Source of the DNA: Phytophthora colocasiae | Taxonomy: Eukaryota; Oomycota; Peronosporomycetes; Peronosporales; Peronosporaceae | Assembly (NCBI GenBank): GCA_018806915.1 | Contig: JAGKQI010000102.1 | Span: 372,001 to 436,000, forward strand | Reading direction: 5' to 3' | Length of the DNA stretch: 64,000 nucleotides | Shown here: piece after piece, positions 45,401 through 55,760 of the stretch | Position numbering within the stretch: position 1 is the stretch's first letter | Layout: every line of letters starts with the position of its first letter | Made by a program: the position numbers and the translations under genes | Notes under the pieces: generated by a model | The model's database searches: none | Told to the model about the DNA's origin: nothing | The model's input: only the letters and a program-made list of their open reading frames with translations

Positions 45401-45918
45401 AGATTCTTACAGCTGCAAAATCACCCCGAGCTGTACGGAAAGCCTTCCAGGCGTCACATGGAGCGCGTCGGACAGCGAACGAATGCGACGCATGCATTGG
45501 ATGCAACGACGTCTGCATGAATGAGCGCTGTTTTTTCTGCGCCGAAAAGGAGTATCAACTGAAAGTGGCGTTTGCAGGATCTTCGGTCGTCACAGGCCCA
45601 ACGTCGCGGCAGGCAGCATGGCAACACCGCGCACCGTCGTCGGTCGAAAGCTCCTTTAACGTTGAGCGGGAGTACTCTTCTTGCGAGATGAAGCGGCATC
45701 AAAGTCAACGCTCATGCTGGATCCGAGTCGACAACAGTGTCTTGGACGTGACAGACTTGCTCGGTGTGCATCCTGGAGGTGCACAGGTGCTTCTGGAGGC
45801 TGCAAAACATGGTGGAGATTGCGGACCGATCCTGAAGACGCACCCACCACCAGCCCGGGAGATGCTAATGCAGTATCATCTCGGTCCATACTTTGAGTGT
45901 AACCAGTCTGGAGTCTGA
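42439..45918 (+). CDS. RME-8/DNAJC13 N-terminus-like protein with C-terminal cytochrome b5 domain
   Basis: One exon of 1159 residues. The N-terminal third resembles the start of RME-8/DNAJC13/GRV2 endosomal proteins (STYNPETFQCTNQWEIADIE) and its repeated PH-like units. The central part has helical repeats with Ser-rich linkers. No J domain (HPD) is present. Near the C-terminus is a Cys cluster (CDACIGC, CMNERCFFCAEK) and then a cytochrome b5-type module: WIRVDNSVLDVTDLLG, HPGG with the first heme His, and a second His in KTHPPPAREML. Known RME-8 proteins are over 2000 residues and carry a J domain, so this is a shorter paralogue or an oomycete fusion. It converges with the FANCE-like gene (50 bp). 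Confidence 0.7.
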   Translation: MAASQSVLPSSSSNGSGDTVIAQYLATKVAWYATYPRILIFTASTLSTYNPETFQCTNQWEIADIEAVELSPTQNQFILRLEKSRFRSAKLKFACAARDHLLSLLARLRREAQGKALLYRLVSTRRLHFRCIEKFANASHKLLYLRVTVSSVVFLNDCGRQVQILPLLHLRRAAFSTEHGEGMVLSTAFHDRFFLCADRHECLNEIVAAASDVGVKLYKESTHITALQLRLRNMQVLDRPSVIRFDVKKAKSTEGNGDVAPGTDGGDGVKKSYKKIQLILQGDAIVEMHRSMRTVIARPYSALLAIVRPDWDPRTLVLEFKQEDTLVLDVDGRDQLVTLLLLVCREAGQHNVVLRSTGLNYCRFYHPHAADRAEKDDNVAGPSLETFLLRRITQTSICPEDNAGKSRGSSAWSPRKRRNRSVSTPRASQGNNGTPRSAASGSSGRSGWLQRRINRDKRTAEPQHEPRISIDSGLSMNESVSITIAMEEFNGNLPLDELASSGPEQVEEVNNAMELVFEHLVTLVDALRRYGDTTSSELVTTLQALVRLYHHPDVFFKNEMIPRVSDAVHELILQQDVLICYWCLRLLQCFFGVRTPNTAPDANASGDQRAKMIQHLVHHGTLQQAIVDLIPASFAASTASSFMSNSSAIGKAFWMVDPEAVRSPPASLSSTQSSILCTKEARVQNEINVVFYETLLILHHLLVYLRASAKMQRATRDHENYIAANNQHGCGNVPAEKQTDALADKLLEKHQFLMDSIVDVRLVRMAETSVAIVKFVLGHFATRTTASQLQVAPEDNQLWHSSEKFYESRKKRLGALGYFLDDYQAVTESGAEARSLLFGTERTIEMPVSYGTSESTNAAMERLLNPGTTNRIGTAMSNGSMRLEYLDPSEPPSSVRDNDIFTDPSKLESSVKYCGEHIGTKNRKVSSDHPANYDGNNGQAYQFSLPASLKRSIGQTSPVRSVQSDVGANPFKSNDENDPVGPLLHSDQILTAAKSPRAVRKAFQASHGARRTANECDACIGCNDVCMNERCFFCAEKEYQLKVAFAGSSVVTGPTSRQAAWQHRAPSSVESSFNVEREYSSCEMKRHQSQRSCWIRVDNSVLDVTDLLGVHPGGAQVLLEAAKHGGDCGPILKTHPPPAREMLMQYHLGPYFECNQSGV

Positions 45919-45968
45919 ATTCTTCGTATCTCTGGTAATTTTCCATTGCAGTTTTCTTCCACAGGTGT

Positions 45969-47702
45969 TTACTTGTTGGTCTTGAGTTTCTGCAGCGACC
46001 GCAGGGTTGTCTTCGCCATAATGGATGTCAGCTGGTTAGCGATCGCTTCAAGAGTTTCCGCATGGCCAGCACATTGTTCTGGGTATTTCGAAATCAGGGT
46101 AAAAACGACAGTAGCAAACCTGAGCGATCCTCGGATCTGTTCTGTATCTGGGCACTCCAAAACAGCTTCACAAGCCCCGACAAACTTCTCTATCGTCAAC
46201 GGTGACAGTACAGGCTTGGTGTTCAAAATATTCTGGAAAACCAGAAGCACCGACTCATTCGAGAGCAAATCGGGGTTTGTGTTGACGGACATTGCTTCCA
46301 GGCTTTTCTGGATAAATCCATCCAACTGATCTGTTGGTACTGTGTCAGGACTGCGCAATATTCGCGTTATAGCTTCTGCTTGTGGCGGTCCAAAAGCGCT
46401 GCTTGATTCTTCCTTCTCGTCACCGATCAACAAAGGAAGTATAAGCGAGTCAACAAGGGTACTGGCATAACTAGAACCAAAGCGAAGAGCCGTCTGGAGA
46501 AGCACACGAGAAATGACCGAGTCAGCTAATCGGATCTTTGGCAGCACACTAGTTTCGAGGAAGATCGCAGCGTATCGCGAACTCCAGTTGGAGTCCACCA
46601 GGGAACTACGGCACAAAGAGAGAATATGAATGCTGTTAATACTGGAAAATATCGCAGTAATTGAGTGCATGCAAACCTAGTGATTATGGAAAGTGCTTCG
46701 TCGCTGGTGCGGTCCATACGCAGAATCTTGCACAGATATTGAAAGCTCCGCTCGTTGGCTGCATAGGTAGTGTGTACATCGTTAATTACTGCAGCAAGCA
46801 TGTTAAATGTGCGTACAGCCACATCATCAACTGCTGCTTCAGAACGTGTGAGCTGGACAAGCTGTTTTGCCAGCACCGAAGCGGAGTCCTCAATCTACCA
46901 CAAAACACGCAAAATTAATCATTGTCCATTGTGCTAGCGTATACACATAGTTCAAACCTCTTTCGTCAGCGGTGGTGGCTCTAGAGCATCTCCACCAGCT
47001 TTGGTTGCAACTTGCGAGTCGTTTCTCGGGGATTCCTCAACTATCTTTTGATCCTCTGGAACGTCAGCTCTTGGACGCTTGTTCCACTGTGACATAACCA
47101 TTCCAGTCCGCATTAATTTGCCCCCACTACTAGATGTAGTCACCTTCTGTATGCCTGTAGCAGCAGTTCTTTTCTCCTCGTCTTCTTCGGAAGGAAACTT
47201 GACTTTCCTCAACGTAAATCGTCGCATCTGACGTCGAAATGCTTCGTCTGTGCTTTCCTTCCTTTCACCTGCATCTCCCCTCAGTACCATCCTAGCTAGG
47301 GACACGCAAACAGCGTCAGACCCGCGTTGTCGCCTAGAAACCACTCGAAGGAACGCTCGTGCCAACTCCTCAGCTGCCTTTTGACTCGGAGACGCGCCAC
47401 TGGCCAATGCGCTCCAGATATCGCGCTGCACTCTCACAGTCAATTGCTCCATCCGTATACCAAAGGCGTCTTCACTCTGGTTGCATTTCTCTAGAGCTTC
47501 TCCATCCTCCAGAAGAATAGGAACACTGAGTTCGTGTAATACATTAGGAGCCTGCTGACGGTGCTCTGTGCGTATCAATACGAGGGAGGTTATTCTACAT
47601 GAAGGTAATGAGATGGAACACACGTAACCTACCCTGCAAATACAAACGAACACCGGTAGAGCCTCTTGTCTCGGCGAGGAACTGGAACTGAACTCCCGCC
47701 AT
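45969..47702 (-). CDS. FANCE-like protein (Fanconi anaemia core complex)
   Basis: Four exons on the reverse strand: 47702-47633, 47565-46958, 46894-46677 and 46605-45969; 510 residues. The C-terminal 200 residues are helical repeats resembling the FANCE C-terminal domain, especially LRFATVVFTLISKYPEQ, which parallels the KFATLLL...VTKY segment of animal FANCE. The middle is basic with Ser-rich linkers. FANCE links the Fanconi core complex to FANCD2 for crosslink repair. The match is short and by eye, and another helical-repeat protein is possible. Start codon 47702 (MAGVQFQFLAET). Confidence 0.55.
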
Positions 47703-47840
47703 TTTTTTCACAGCAGATTTAAAACTAAACACTTTATTAACCCTTAATAAGGGGTTCTATTCAGATTATCTACTACCCTTTGAATTTCTACTGTCCAAGA
47801 TGTCCACTTCAACTGTCCACATGTAGCAAAACTCGAGTTC

Positions 47841-49528
47841 CTACTTCGCTTCACGACGGAGTCCGTCAAAAAGCGACGGGAAGCCAGTGGTGTGCTTGGA
47901 GGCGAAGCGGATGTTCGGTCGAATCGACAGTTCCGCGTTGTCGTTCATCGGACGAGAACTGGGCAACGCTGGGCCTGAAGATGCAGTAGTCCCTGAACAT
48001 GCACCTGATAACGTACCTGAAGCAGTTGTCGACTTGCTGTTAGTGTTTTGTACTGATGCAGTCGTAGAAGAATTGCGATTGGCCTGAGGAAGCTCGTGAC
48101 GCAACGGGCACGCGGCTCCCTTGGGACAGAATCCCATCGTGAACGGCTTACAGAGATCAGCTGTTGCGCTCACTTTTACATGGCGGTACTTGCAGCCTTC
48201 TCGAGTGCAGGCTCCACGCAGGAACATTCTGCAGTCCGGAATTTTATTCTACACATTCACAACCAGCAAAACACACCACATCGAGTCATCACAGTGTCAA
48301 GAGTCAACAGCGCGAGCATGAGTAAGCAAAGCAAAAGTCAGCAGTTTCTCCACCTCGTCATGTTGGTGCGACAGCAAGCACTTGGGGTCGTTGCATTCGT
48401 TCTTCAGGAATTTCCGGCACATTGTCACTCGCCGACTGTCATGAATGAACCTGCATCCATCCTTGTTTTTGCAGTAGCCTATACTTCAGCAAACCCGAGC
48501 ACACAATTAGCAGCATTCATTCACCGAATAGCCAGAGCATCTCAAGTAACTGTCAAATACTTGCCGAATCGGTTGTAAAACGAGCAGTGAACTGTGCGGA
48601 CTTTGACCAATTTTTTCGTCCGAAAGCGTTTGTTTCGAGCACGCTGCATAGTGACTTTTGCTCGGATTAAGCTAAAAAAATGCATAAAAACAGTGTTACG
48701 TCGATAGAACGATGAGGAATACTGACATCAAAACTTACGCAGCGCGAGCAGCTCCGCTCTTGGTTGTTAAGCTCATGGAGCCTGGTTTATAGACAGCACT
48801 TGACTTGTGTTCCTCTGTCGCACACCGCTTGAGTACCTTGCCTCCGTTCGCAACGACATACTTCACACCACCAATATGGACAGAACCTAGTGCATTTACA
48901 TCACATCATGAGCGTTAGTTGAGGTCTACCAGTGTAGCAGCAACAGAGTAGCACCCAGCTTACTATTTGTGCGAGTCACAGGCATCGGTTTTGCAACGGC
49001 GGCTGATGGAGCCTGCTTCTTCACGCCTGCTCGGACGAGACTGAAGCCGCCATTCGCTTTCGCGTACTCTCCGTCTTCCAATCGAAGCACCTGCAGCTGC
49101 ATACTCTTGCTCTTGTTGCCTGTCACCTTCATCTACATGAAAGTTATATATTAGAAGTAACAATCATTCGCATATGTAAGCACACGTACCGGCCTCTTCC
49201 GCGCCTTGTTCATCGATACACTCGGTGTTACTACTACAGGCTGCGCAGGAGTCGAAGTAGGCGCATCCTCTCGTCTCCATACCTTATTAGCACTCCCGCC
49301 GTTCACTAAACTCCGATTTGTAGACGTCGTCGCAGGCGAGAAGCGGTTCCACGAACGATTTACTGGTCCAGACGAAGCCGCAAGCTTTCTCGGCTGGTAA
49401 TAGCCGTAATTCGGTCGTGGGTAGTTGTAATACGTAGCTGCTGGTACTGCACTGCTTGAACTCTGTCTCTTGGCCTCTAATAGGTTCTTCATGGCCTGAA
49501 TCTTGGCGCGCAACGTCGCCTCCTCCAT
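47841..49528 (-). CDS. CCCH zinc-finger protein, ZC3H3-like
   Basis: Six exons on the reverse strand: 49528-49190, 49132-48964, 48886-48739, 48671-48565, 48478-48354 and 48248-47841; 431 residues. ZC3H3-type proteins act in nuclear mRNA polyadenylation and export. Signature pieces are VHIGGVKYVVANGGKVLKR, then CSFYNRFGYC, followed by four or five CCCH fingers (CKNKDGCRFIH; CRKFLKNECNDPKCLLSH; CRMFLRGACTREGCKYRH; CKPFTMGFCPKGAACPLRH). Intron 4 begins GCAAGT, a GC-AG intron; only that donor keeps the conserved GYC in frame. ATG 49528 was chosen because no upstream ATG is in this frame. It shares a 136-bp promoter with the syntaxin gene. Confidence 0.85.
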
Positions 49529-49610
49529 CTCGAGCACCTGTGCGTGTCCAAGTTCTGATTCCAAACTGACAACTAAACTGAGAAACTTGAATTAAGTACG
49601 ATTTTATAAA

Positions 49611-49628
49611 CGTACCCCTAGGGGTACG
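49611..49628. promoter_or_regulatory. 18-bp perfect palindrome in a bidirectional promoter
   Basis: CGTACCCCT followed by AGGGGTACG lies between the ZC3H3-like gene (starts 49528, reverse) and the syntaxin gene (starts 49665, forward), 36 bp from the latter. A dimeric transcription factor site is a natural reading. No factor can be named. Confidence 0.5.
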
Positions 49629-49664
49629 CTCTCTCATACAGCAACACGTACACTACACATCACT

Positions 49665-51031
49665 ATGGCCGCAGCTGACCGTACGAGCGACTTCGTGGGC
49701 ATTACAGTGCTATTCGAGACGGGTCAAGCGCGTCCTCAGACACATCGTCCACTGTCACGTGATGCGCGCCTGGCGCAGCAGATCTCGGATCAGCTGAGGC
49801 AGCAGGAGCTTTGTTTGCGCGAGTTGCAGGAGCTTGTGGGCAAGAAATCCATCATCGGAGACGACCCCAGCGCGCAGATCGGAACGCTGACGGATGTATT
49901 GAAGAAAGAGCTGGGCGCTGCTGAACGCAGTATACAAATGTTCCAGCAGACTGTTAATGCACAACGTGGACGGCACCAACAGCATCACCAGGCGCACTTT
50001 ACTATCGTGTGTCAATCGCTCAAGTCGCGCTGTGCCAAGAGCGTCAAAGCTTTTCACGTACGTTGCAATGAATGATGTAGTAGAGAGGGGTAGAGGGTAT
50101 CACTAACTATTGAGTGTTGTTTGTATTCTGCAGCAAGCGTTGCAGCAGCATACAGCGGCTATTCGCGAACGCAGCTCTAGGCGCAGCAAATTTTCTCATG
50201 GAGGAGGCAATCCCATGGTGCATATTAATGCCCCGCTATTCTCACGCACAGGATCGGGTATGAATGGACACCAAGTACTACCGACGAACAATGGTGCTCC
50301 ACTTCAACCGCTGCGGAACCAGCCGCCTGGACAATCTGCCGCTGGAAGTGGATTCCAGACACCTCCAATCCCATCTCCGGACAAACCTGGTACTGTATTA
50401 CTACGACAGTCGTGAACATTTATGGTTAATGACGTTGTGTTTGACGTTTATATTGTGGTTGTTTAAGGTGTTGCACCAGCGTTGAGCCCGCCAGCTCCAG
50501 GTGCAGGACTACGTCGCCGTGCCAACCTCGGAGCTAGTCCATTTATGCAGCAGCGCACAACACCTCCCGGAAGTGGCGCTGGAATGCAGCAACAGCAGTA
50601 TCGTCCACGTGAAGATGCCCAGACGAGATATAATAATGCGGCTCAAGTGGAGAGCACCATTGTGGAGGTATGTACATGTACTTGACGATATCACCTGACA
50701 ATCGATCCTGTCATTTTTGCTAATCGCACTGGGTGTAGATTACAGGAATGTACACACGGATGGCGACGATGGTCGCTGAGCAAGGTGAAATCATCTCGCG
50801 TATTGACGACGACATGGATATTGCGTACGTTCATATCTTCCAACTTGCTGCTGTACTTAGCTAACGCATTACTGCTCTTTGTTGTCATCTTTTAATAGGC
50901 AAACGAACGTGGAGGCAGCACATGGCGAGCTGTTGAAGCTCTTCAACATGGTGCAGGGCAACCGATCCCTGATTCTCAAGATCTTCCTCGTGTTGATCCT
51001 CGTCATTTTCCTCTTCGTCGTCGTCTTCTAG
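49665..51031 (+). CDS. Syntaxin 5-type Qa-SNARE (Sed5/SYP3)
   Basis: Five exons: 49665-50057, 50134-50389, 50468-50667, 50739-50824 and 50899-51031; 355 residues. Sed5-type syntaxins drive fusion of ER-derived and intra-Golgi vesicles at the cis-Golgi. The N-terminus begins with the short conserved start (DRTSDFVGITVLF) seen in syntaxin 5. Helical Habc segments follow, then a Pro/Gln-rich linker. The SNARE motif runs from IVEITGMYTRMATMVAEQ through IISRIDDDMD with its central Gln. The C-terminal anchor is ILKIFLVLILVIFLFVVVF. Splice sites are all GT-AG. Confidence 0.93.
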
Positions 51032-51230
51032 CGCAATCCCACAACAATGAACGAGGCAGTCGATCGGCTAGCAGTACAATAGAGCCTGGTTCATGTTCCA
51101 CCCTTCAATGTAGCCATGTGTCGATCACTGAAACAGTCGTCAAATAAATCAGCCAATCAGACGCCGTATCAGGCTAAAAATAGCTCCCCAACTGCTTCAA
51201 CAGGTGAGCCATTCGCCAAAAGCTGAAGCA

Positions 51231-52742
51231 ATGGCGCTCAAGCCGCCCAAAGGTCTAACGCTGGATCTGGAGGCGCCAATGATGCAGGAGCTGGAGCCGG
51301 AGCTTCATACAGGCAATCTGGACGACCGTGCAGGCTTCTGGGTCACATACTGCGCCTTCTTCTTCAGCGGGGCAGGCTCCATCGCCATGTGGAGCTGCAT
51401 CACGCTTTGTCTCACCTTCTTCGATGCGAAATACTCGGAAGATCGTGTCTGCTTCGTCTTCCCCGTCGTCAACATGTCCACGCTGTTAATTATAAACTTG
51501 TACATGGTTATGGCGGGGCGGCAGTTGTCTCTAGATGCTCGAGTGCGGGGATCTCTGGCGATTTACGCCGCGTTTGTGCTACTATTCCCACTTGTCAATG
51601 TGGTAGAGTTGCCCCATGATGTCAGCTACCCTCTGACGGTGTTTGCATTGATGGGATCTACGGTATCGTCATCGATAATGCAGTCATCAATGTATGGACT
51701 GGGAGGCGTGTTCGGCTCCGTGTTCATTCAAGCCATTGAAGGCGGCAAGGGTTTTGGGGCAACCCTGTTGTTTGCTGTGAGACTCGGGCTCAAATGGTAT
51801 TTGGAGGGCAACACCAGCGACGGGATTGACTCTCCGCAGCAGAATTACCACGCTAAACTGTCGATGGGAGTGTTTTTCAGCGTCGCGCTGGTTATTGTGA
51901 TAGCTACTTGGGTGCTGTACTGGGCTCTGCTGCAGACCAGGTTCGCACAGCCACTGCTAACGGAGTACGCTCTTGTGCAGCATGAAACACCGTTGACCCC
52001 ACCTGCTTTGTCGCCCCTGTCAAGTCCAATTAGTCCAGTCAGACGACCACATACGTTCTCTTTCTCCAGTCGCGATGGGATGAATGAGCGAAGCCCGTTG
52101 CTAGCGAACAACATGAACTCACGCAATGGAGGCACGCCCAACCATCCGGGGGATGATGCTGATGACGAGGAAGATGCGTTTGAGATTGAGGAGGAGCTGG
52201 AAGAGCATGCAGCTGCCGCTACGGTCATGAATGTCCTGCACACTGCGCTTAAGCCTTTCTTCTCGCTGTTCTTCTCCTATTTCGTATGCTTGTCGTGCTT
52301 CCCTGGCATCATCTCGGCCATTCCATCGGTAACGCTGCACCTGGGTGACTGGTTCCCCATCGTTTTGGTCGGGTGTTACAACCTCGGTGACCTTGTGGGG
52401 AAGAACCTCCCGGTGTACAAAATGTACTTCGACGAATCGACATTGCACCTCCCGTGGCCATTTCAGCTCGCGTTCCTGCCGCTCTTCATGGCAGCATTGG
52501 TCCACCCTTTCAATGATATCACAATTATCGTGGCAGTGTTGTTGCTGGGACTAACTACAGGGTACGTGGCCACTAACAGCATCATTATCGCACCGAGTAT
52601 TTGCTCTGAATACCAAAAAGAAGTTGCCGGAATGGTGGGCGGACTCAGCTCCATCGTCGGGCTCTGCGCTGGATCCTACAACGGCTTGGCACTGGAGGCG
52701 GTTGTCCAGTTCTGGACGGGGAAGATCCCGCAGCACCATTAG
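51231..52742 (+). CDS. Equilibrative nucleoside transporter (SLC29) family protein
   Basis: One exon of 503 residues from ATG 51231. About eleven hydrophobic spans are arranged 6 + 5 with a long acidic cytosolic loop (about residues 255-340, DDADDEEDAFEIEEE), the usual ENT topology. The second half has the family-like sequence WFPIVLVGCYNLGDLVGKN, and the last spans carry Gly-rich helices (GGLSSIVGLCAGS). ENTs move nucleosides or bases across the plasma or vacuolar membrane. The substrate cannot be read from sequence. Confidence 0.85.
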   Translation: MALKPPKGLTLDLEAPMMQELEPELHTGNLDDRAGFWVTYCAFFFSGAGSIAMWSCITLCLTFFDAKYSEDRVCFVFPVVNMSTLLIINLYMVMAGRQLSLDARVRGSLAIYAAFVLLFPLVNVVELPHDVSYPLTVFALMGSTVSSSIMQSSMYGLGGVFGSVFIQAIEGGKGFGATLLFAVRLGLKWYLEGNTSDGIDSPQQNYHAKLSMGVFFSVALVIVIATWVLYWALLQTRFAQPLLTEYALVQHETPLTPPALSPLSSPISPVRRPHTFSFSSRDGMNERSPLLANNMNSRNGGTPNHPGDDADDEEDAFEIEEELEEHAAAATVMNVLHTALKPFFSLFFSYFVCLSCFPGIISAIPSVTLHLGDWFPIVLVGCYNLGDLVGKNLPVYKMYFDESTLHLPWPFQLAFLPLFMAALVHPFNDITIIVAVLLLGLTTGYVATNSIIIAPSICSEYQKEVAGMVGGLSSIVGLCAGSYNGLALEAVVQFWTGKIPQHH

Positions 52743-52913
52743 AGGAGGAATCCCAGAAAGAGAATAGATTTTACATCTTGGTGACAGTGCAACCTCGCCA
52801 ACTATCCGATACCATTGCGTTCGTCCGTTGCCAATGATACCATCCTTAGTCTACATTGAATAATTCTGAAAATAGGGCCACAGCAGTGGCGCACCATCCT
52901 AGGTCTGCAGCTA

Positions 52914-55571
52914 ATGGAAGACCTCGAGCAACGTCCGCCATCGGCTAACCCTGCCTCTGCGCTGGAAAACTTGGATGTATCGACAATTGTGCCTGAAAGT
53001 GTCCTCAGCCTCGAAGAAATCCGATTGCTGACGCACAAATTTTCTCTCTGCAACACGGCTACAGATAACAAGAAGGTCCGGTCTGCACTTTCACGGCTAC
53101 CTTCATCTCGAGCATGCCAACTCTTTCGAGAAGATTACCCGTCACTGTCAGAATGGGAAATTCAAGCCGTATTCAAAAAGTATGACGTTGATGGAGATGG
53201 TCACCTATCCTTTGCGGAATATCTGCAGACGCGTGCTTATTATCGAATGTTGCTTGAAGAGAGCACTCAAATGGAACTCCAGCGCATCTTTTCGATCCTC
53301 GATACTGACGCCGACGGTATCTTATTATCACACGATGTGTTGCTGCGGATTGAGCAGACTGGGCTCCATGGCGTTAGTATTCTCAAGCAGGTCATCACAC
53401 AGGCAGCTGAAGCCACGAGAGGAGGCGTGAAGAGTACACAGTATTACCACCGCGATGGTGAAATCGCCTTCGAGCACTTTTCCGCAACGATCCATGACGT
53501 TAATCGGAAGATGGAGCAGGTGATTGCCACAAAGGCGCTTCGTGTGATTGATTTACAGCAGGAACAGCAGCAGCAACAGGTTCAGCGATTGAGAAAACCC
53601 ACTTCCGTCCCTGATTATCAAATGGAGGCCCTCCGAATTGAGATTGACGTTATCACTCGTGAAATCCGACGGATGAAGAAAGAACTCATCACAGATAGCA
53701 ATAATGCGCTGGGAGAAGTGTGTGAACGCCTCATGGCCACATACGAAAACGAGCAGCACGTTTATGAGTGCCTCAACAACTTCATTACATACTGCAATCT
53801 CCACGATGTCACACTTTTCCGCTATAATTTGGAACGGGAAGGAAAGCAGGTTAACATCCTGAACTCCATGTTGCTTGCACCCCCGCACCATCTCAAGGTA
53901 ACTCTGCCATGTCGGTTCAGCTTGTTATTCAGTGCTCACGTTGAATCCATATTAAATGCATGCTATAGACAACGGTCGAATATCGAAAAATGCTGGACCT
54001 GTCACTCAGCCATGAACACACAAAGTCTTTCAGCAAGACACCCAGAACGTATCGTGCGAACCACACCAGTGTCAGTGGTTCGTTGCAGCCAGATACAGAG
54101 ACAGCAATGCATACACCATCCCCACTGGAGACAACAGAGGTGATGCTGGAAACGTTGCTCATGAACCTAACGCTCCGGAAGCAGTTTGCGTATTATGCCA
54201 TGACGGGGAACGCGACCAACCTCGTCTGGATTACACGCACCAACTTCATCAAGTTTGTAAAGGACTGCAAGCTCGACCTGCTTTCAACACCAGCACTCAA
54301 GGACGTTGACATCACCAATATATTTGCAGCGGCCTCTGGAACAGGAAAAGCCATGAATTTCGCTCAATTGTTGACCGCATGCATCCTGATCTTCAAGCGT
54401 TCACAGCATTTGCAGGTAAGTAAGAAGAACAGGCCGGGTCGTACTCGAATCTAACGCTTGTTGTGGTGACTAGGGCCCACTGTCCGATGCGGACGTGCAG
54501 CACCTCGTAGAAACCCACATTATCCCACGAGCAAAGATTATACGTGTACAACAGCTAGCCCCCGACATCTCCCAGAATCACGTAATGAAGCTTCTCAAGG
54601 AGCATATCTGGCAATTTAAGCAGATTTTCTCGCATTTCGGGATCCAGAGTCTCACAGAGGTATGATATCCAGGTAGAATACCATCCATCCACCTACTGAC
54701 TGCACGTTACGGTATCCAACGCAGGTTGATAGCAGAGTCCGGCTGGACATGAAAGAGTTTCTCACGTTTGCAAGAGCATTTAGTGAGTACCTTCACATTG
54801 CTGCTCACTGTCATAACCACCGGCTAACCACTTGGCTTGTCAGATATCATTCGTTCTCCGTCCGACTTTGACGGCGAGCCGAATTCTCCACGAGAAGTGT
54901 CTGCGAATGCCTCTATTGCCCCAATTAGTCTCGTTGAACTCATTCGGGAGTATTATGCTTCAAAGCTGGACATCAGTATCACGGATCCAGAACGACGGGA
55001 AGCAGCGGACCTGAATTTTCGCGAGTTTCTCCGATGCATTCAGCGTATCGCTTTAGCCATGTACACCCGGAACCCCACGAAACTTAATACTGCACGGGCT
55101 AATGGAGTAACAACTACAGTGTTTGAGGCCACAAAAGATGATAATTGCAGATCACCAGAAAAAGTTTGCACACCACGCACACCACGATACCAGAGACGTG
55201 ATAACGTGTTAGCAGCAACATCTCCAACGAAAAACTGTAAGATAACTAGCACATCTGTGATCTCCCGGCTTCTCCAGACGTCCAGAGCGATTGTAAAGTG
55301 CCAATTTCCATCAAATAATCGAGCATCGCAAGTTAATCCGGCCCGTGAAGAGCTCCTGATGAGCAGAATATGCCCCTCGACTGCGCCAAACACTTCTAAT
55401 CGCTACAGTCCAAGGCGACCGTCCTTCCCTCACAAAGTTGACCGCAGGCCGCTTACTTCAGGTGGATCACCTCGCATCCGCATAATCCAACGCCCAGGCA
55501 TGCATTATGGCACCACGACTAGAGAAGAGTCAGAACGCTACATTACGTCGCAAATCCAAACGCAGCCCTGA
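52914..55571 (+). CDS. EF-hand calcium-binding protein with coiled coil
   Basis: Five exons: 52914-53897, 53969-54415, 54474-54659, 54725-54782 and 54844-55571; 800 residues. Two EF-hands are visible: a canonical loop DVDGDGHLSFAE at about 91-102 and DTDADGILLSHD at about 130-141, whose last position is Asp. A Gln-rich coiled coil follows (about 215-300). Further helical segments may be additional EF-hand-like folds. The C-terminal 200 residues are Ser/Thr/Arg-rich and disordered. No family name is recognised. It converges with RMC1 (190 bp apart). Confidence 0.8.
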
Positions 55572-55760
55572 GTTTTCGTCGGCTGCCTGGCAATACTAGG
55601 CTGTCTGGAAAAGGAACGCTAGCGCAGCTAGCGAGGGTGGAAAGTGATGTTACGTCGGAGCATTGCAGTGCCACAGGATCCCACACCCGTAAGAATAACA
55701 GTAAATCCCCGAATACTTGCGTCACTTGCAGAGACGAACGCTTCCGCCCCGAAGAGGTTA

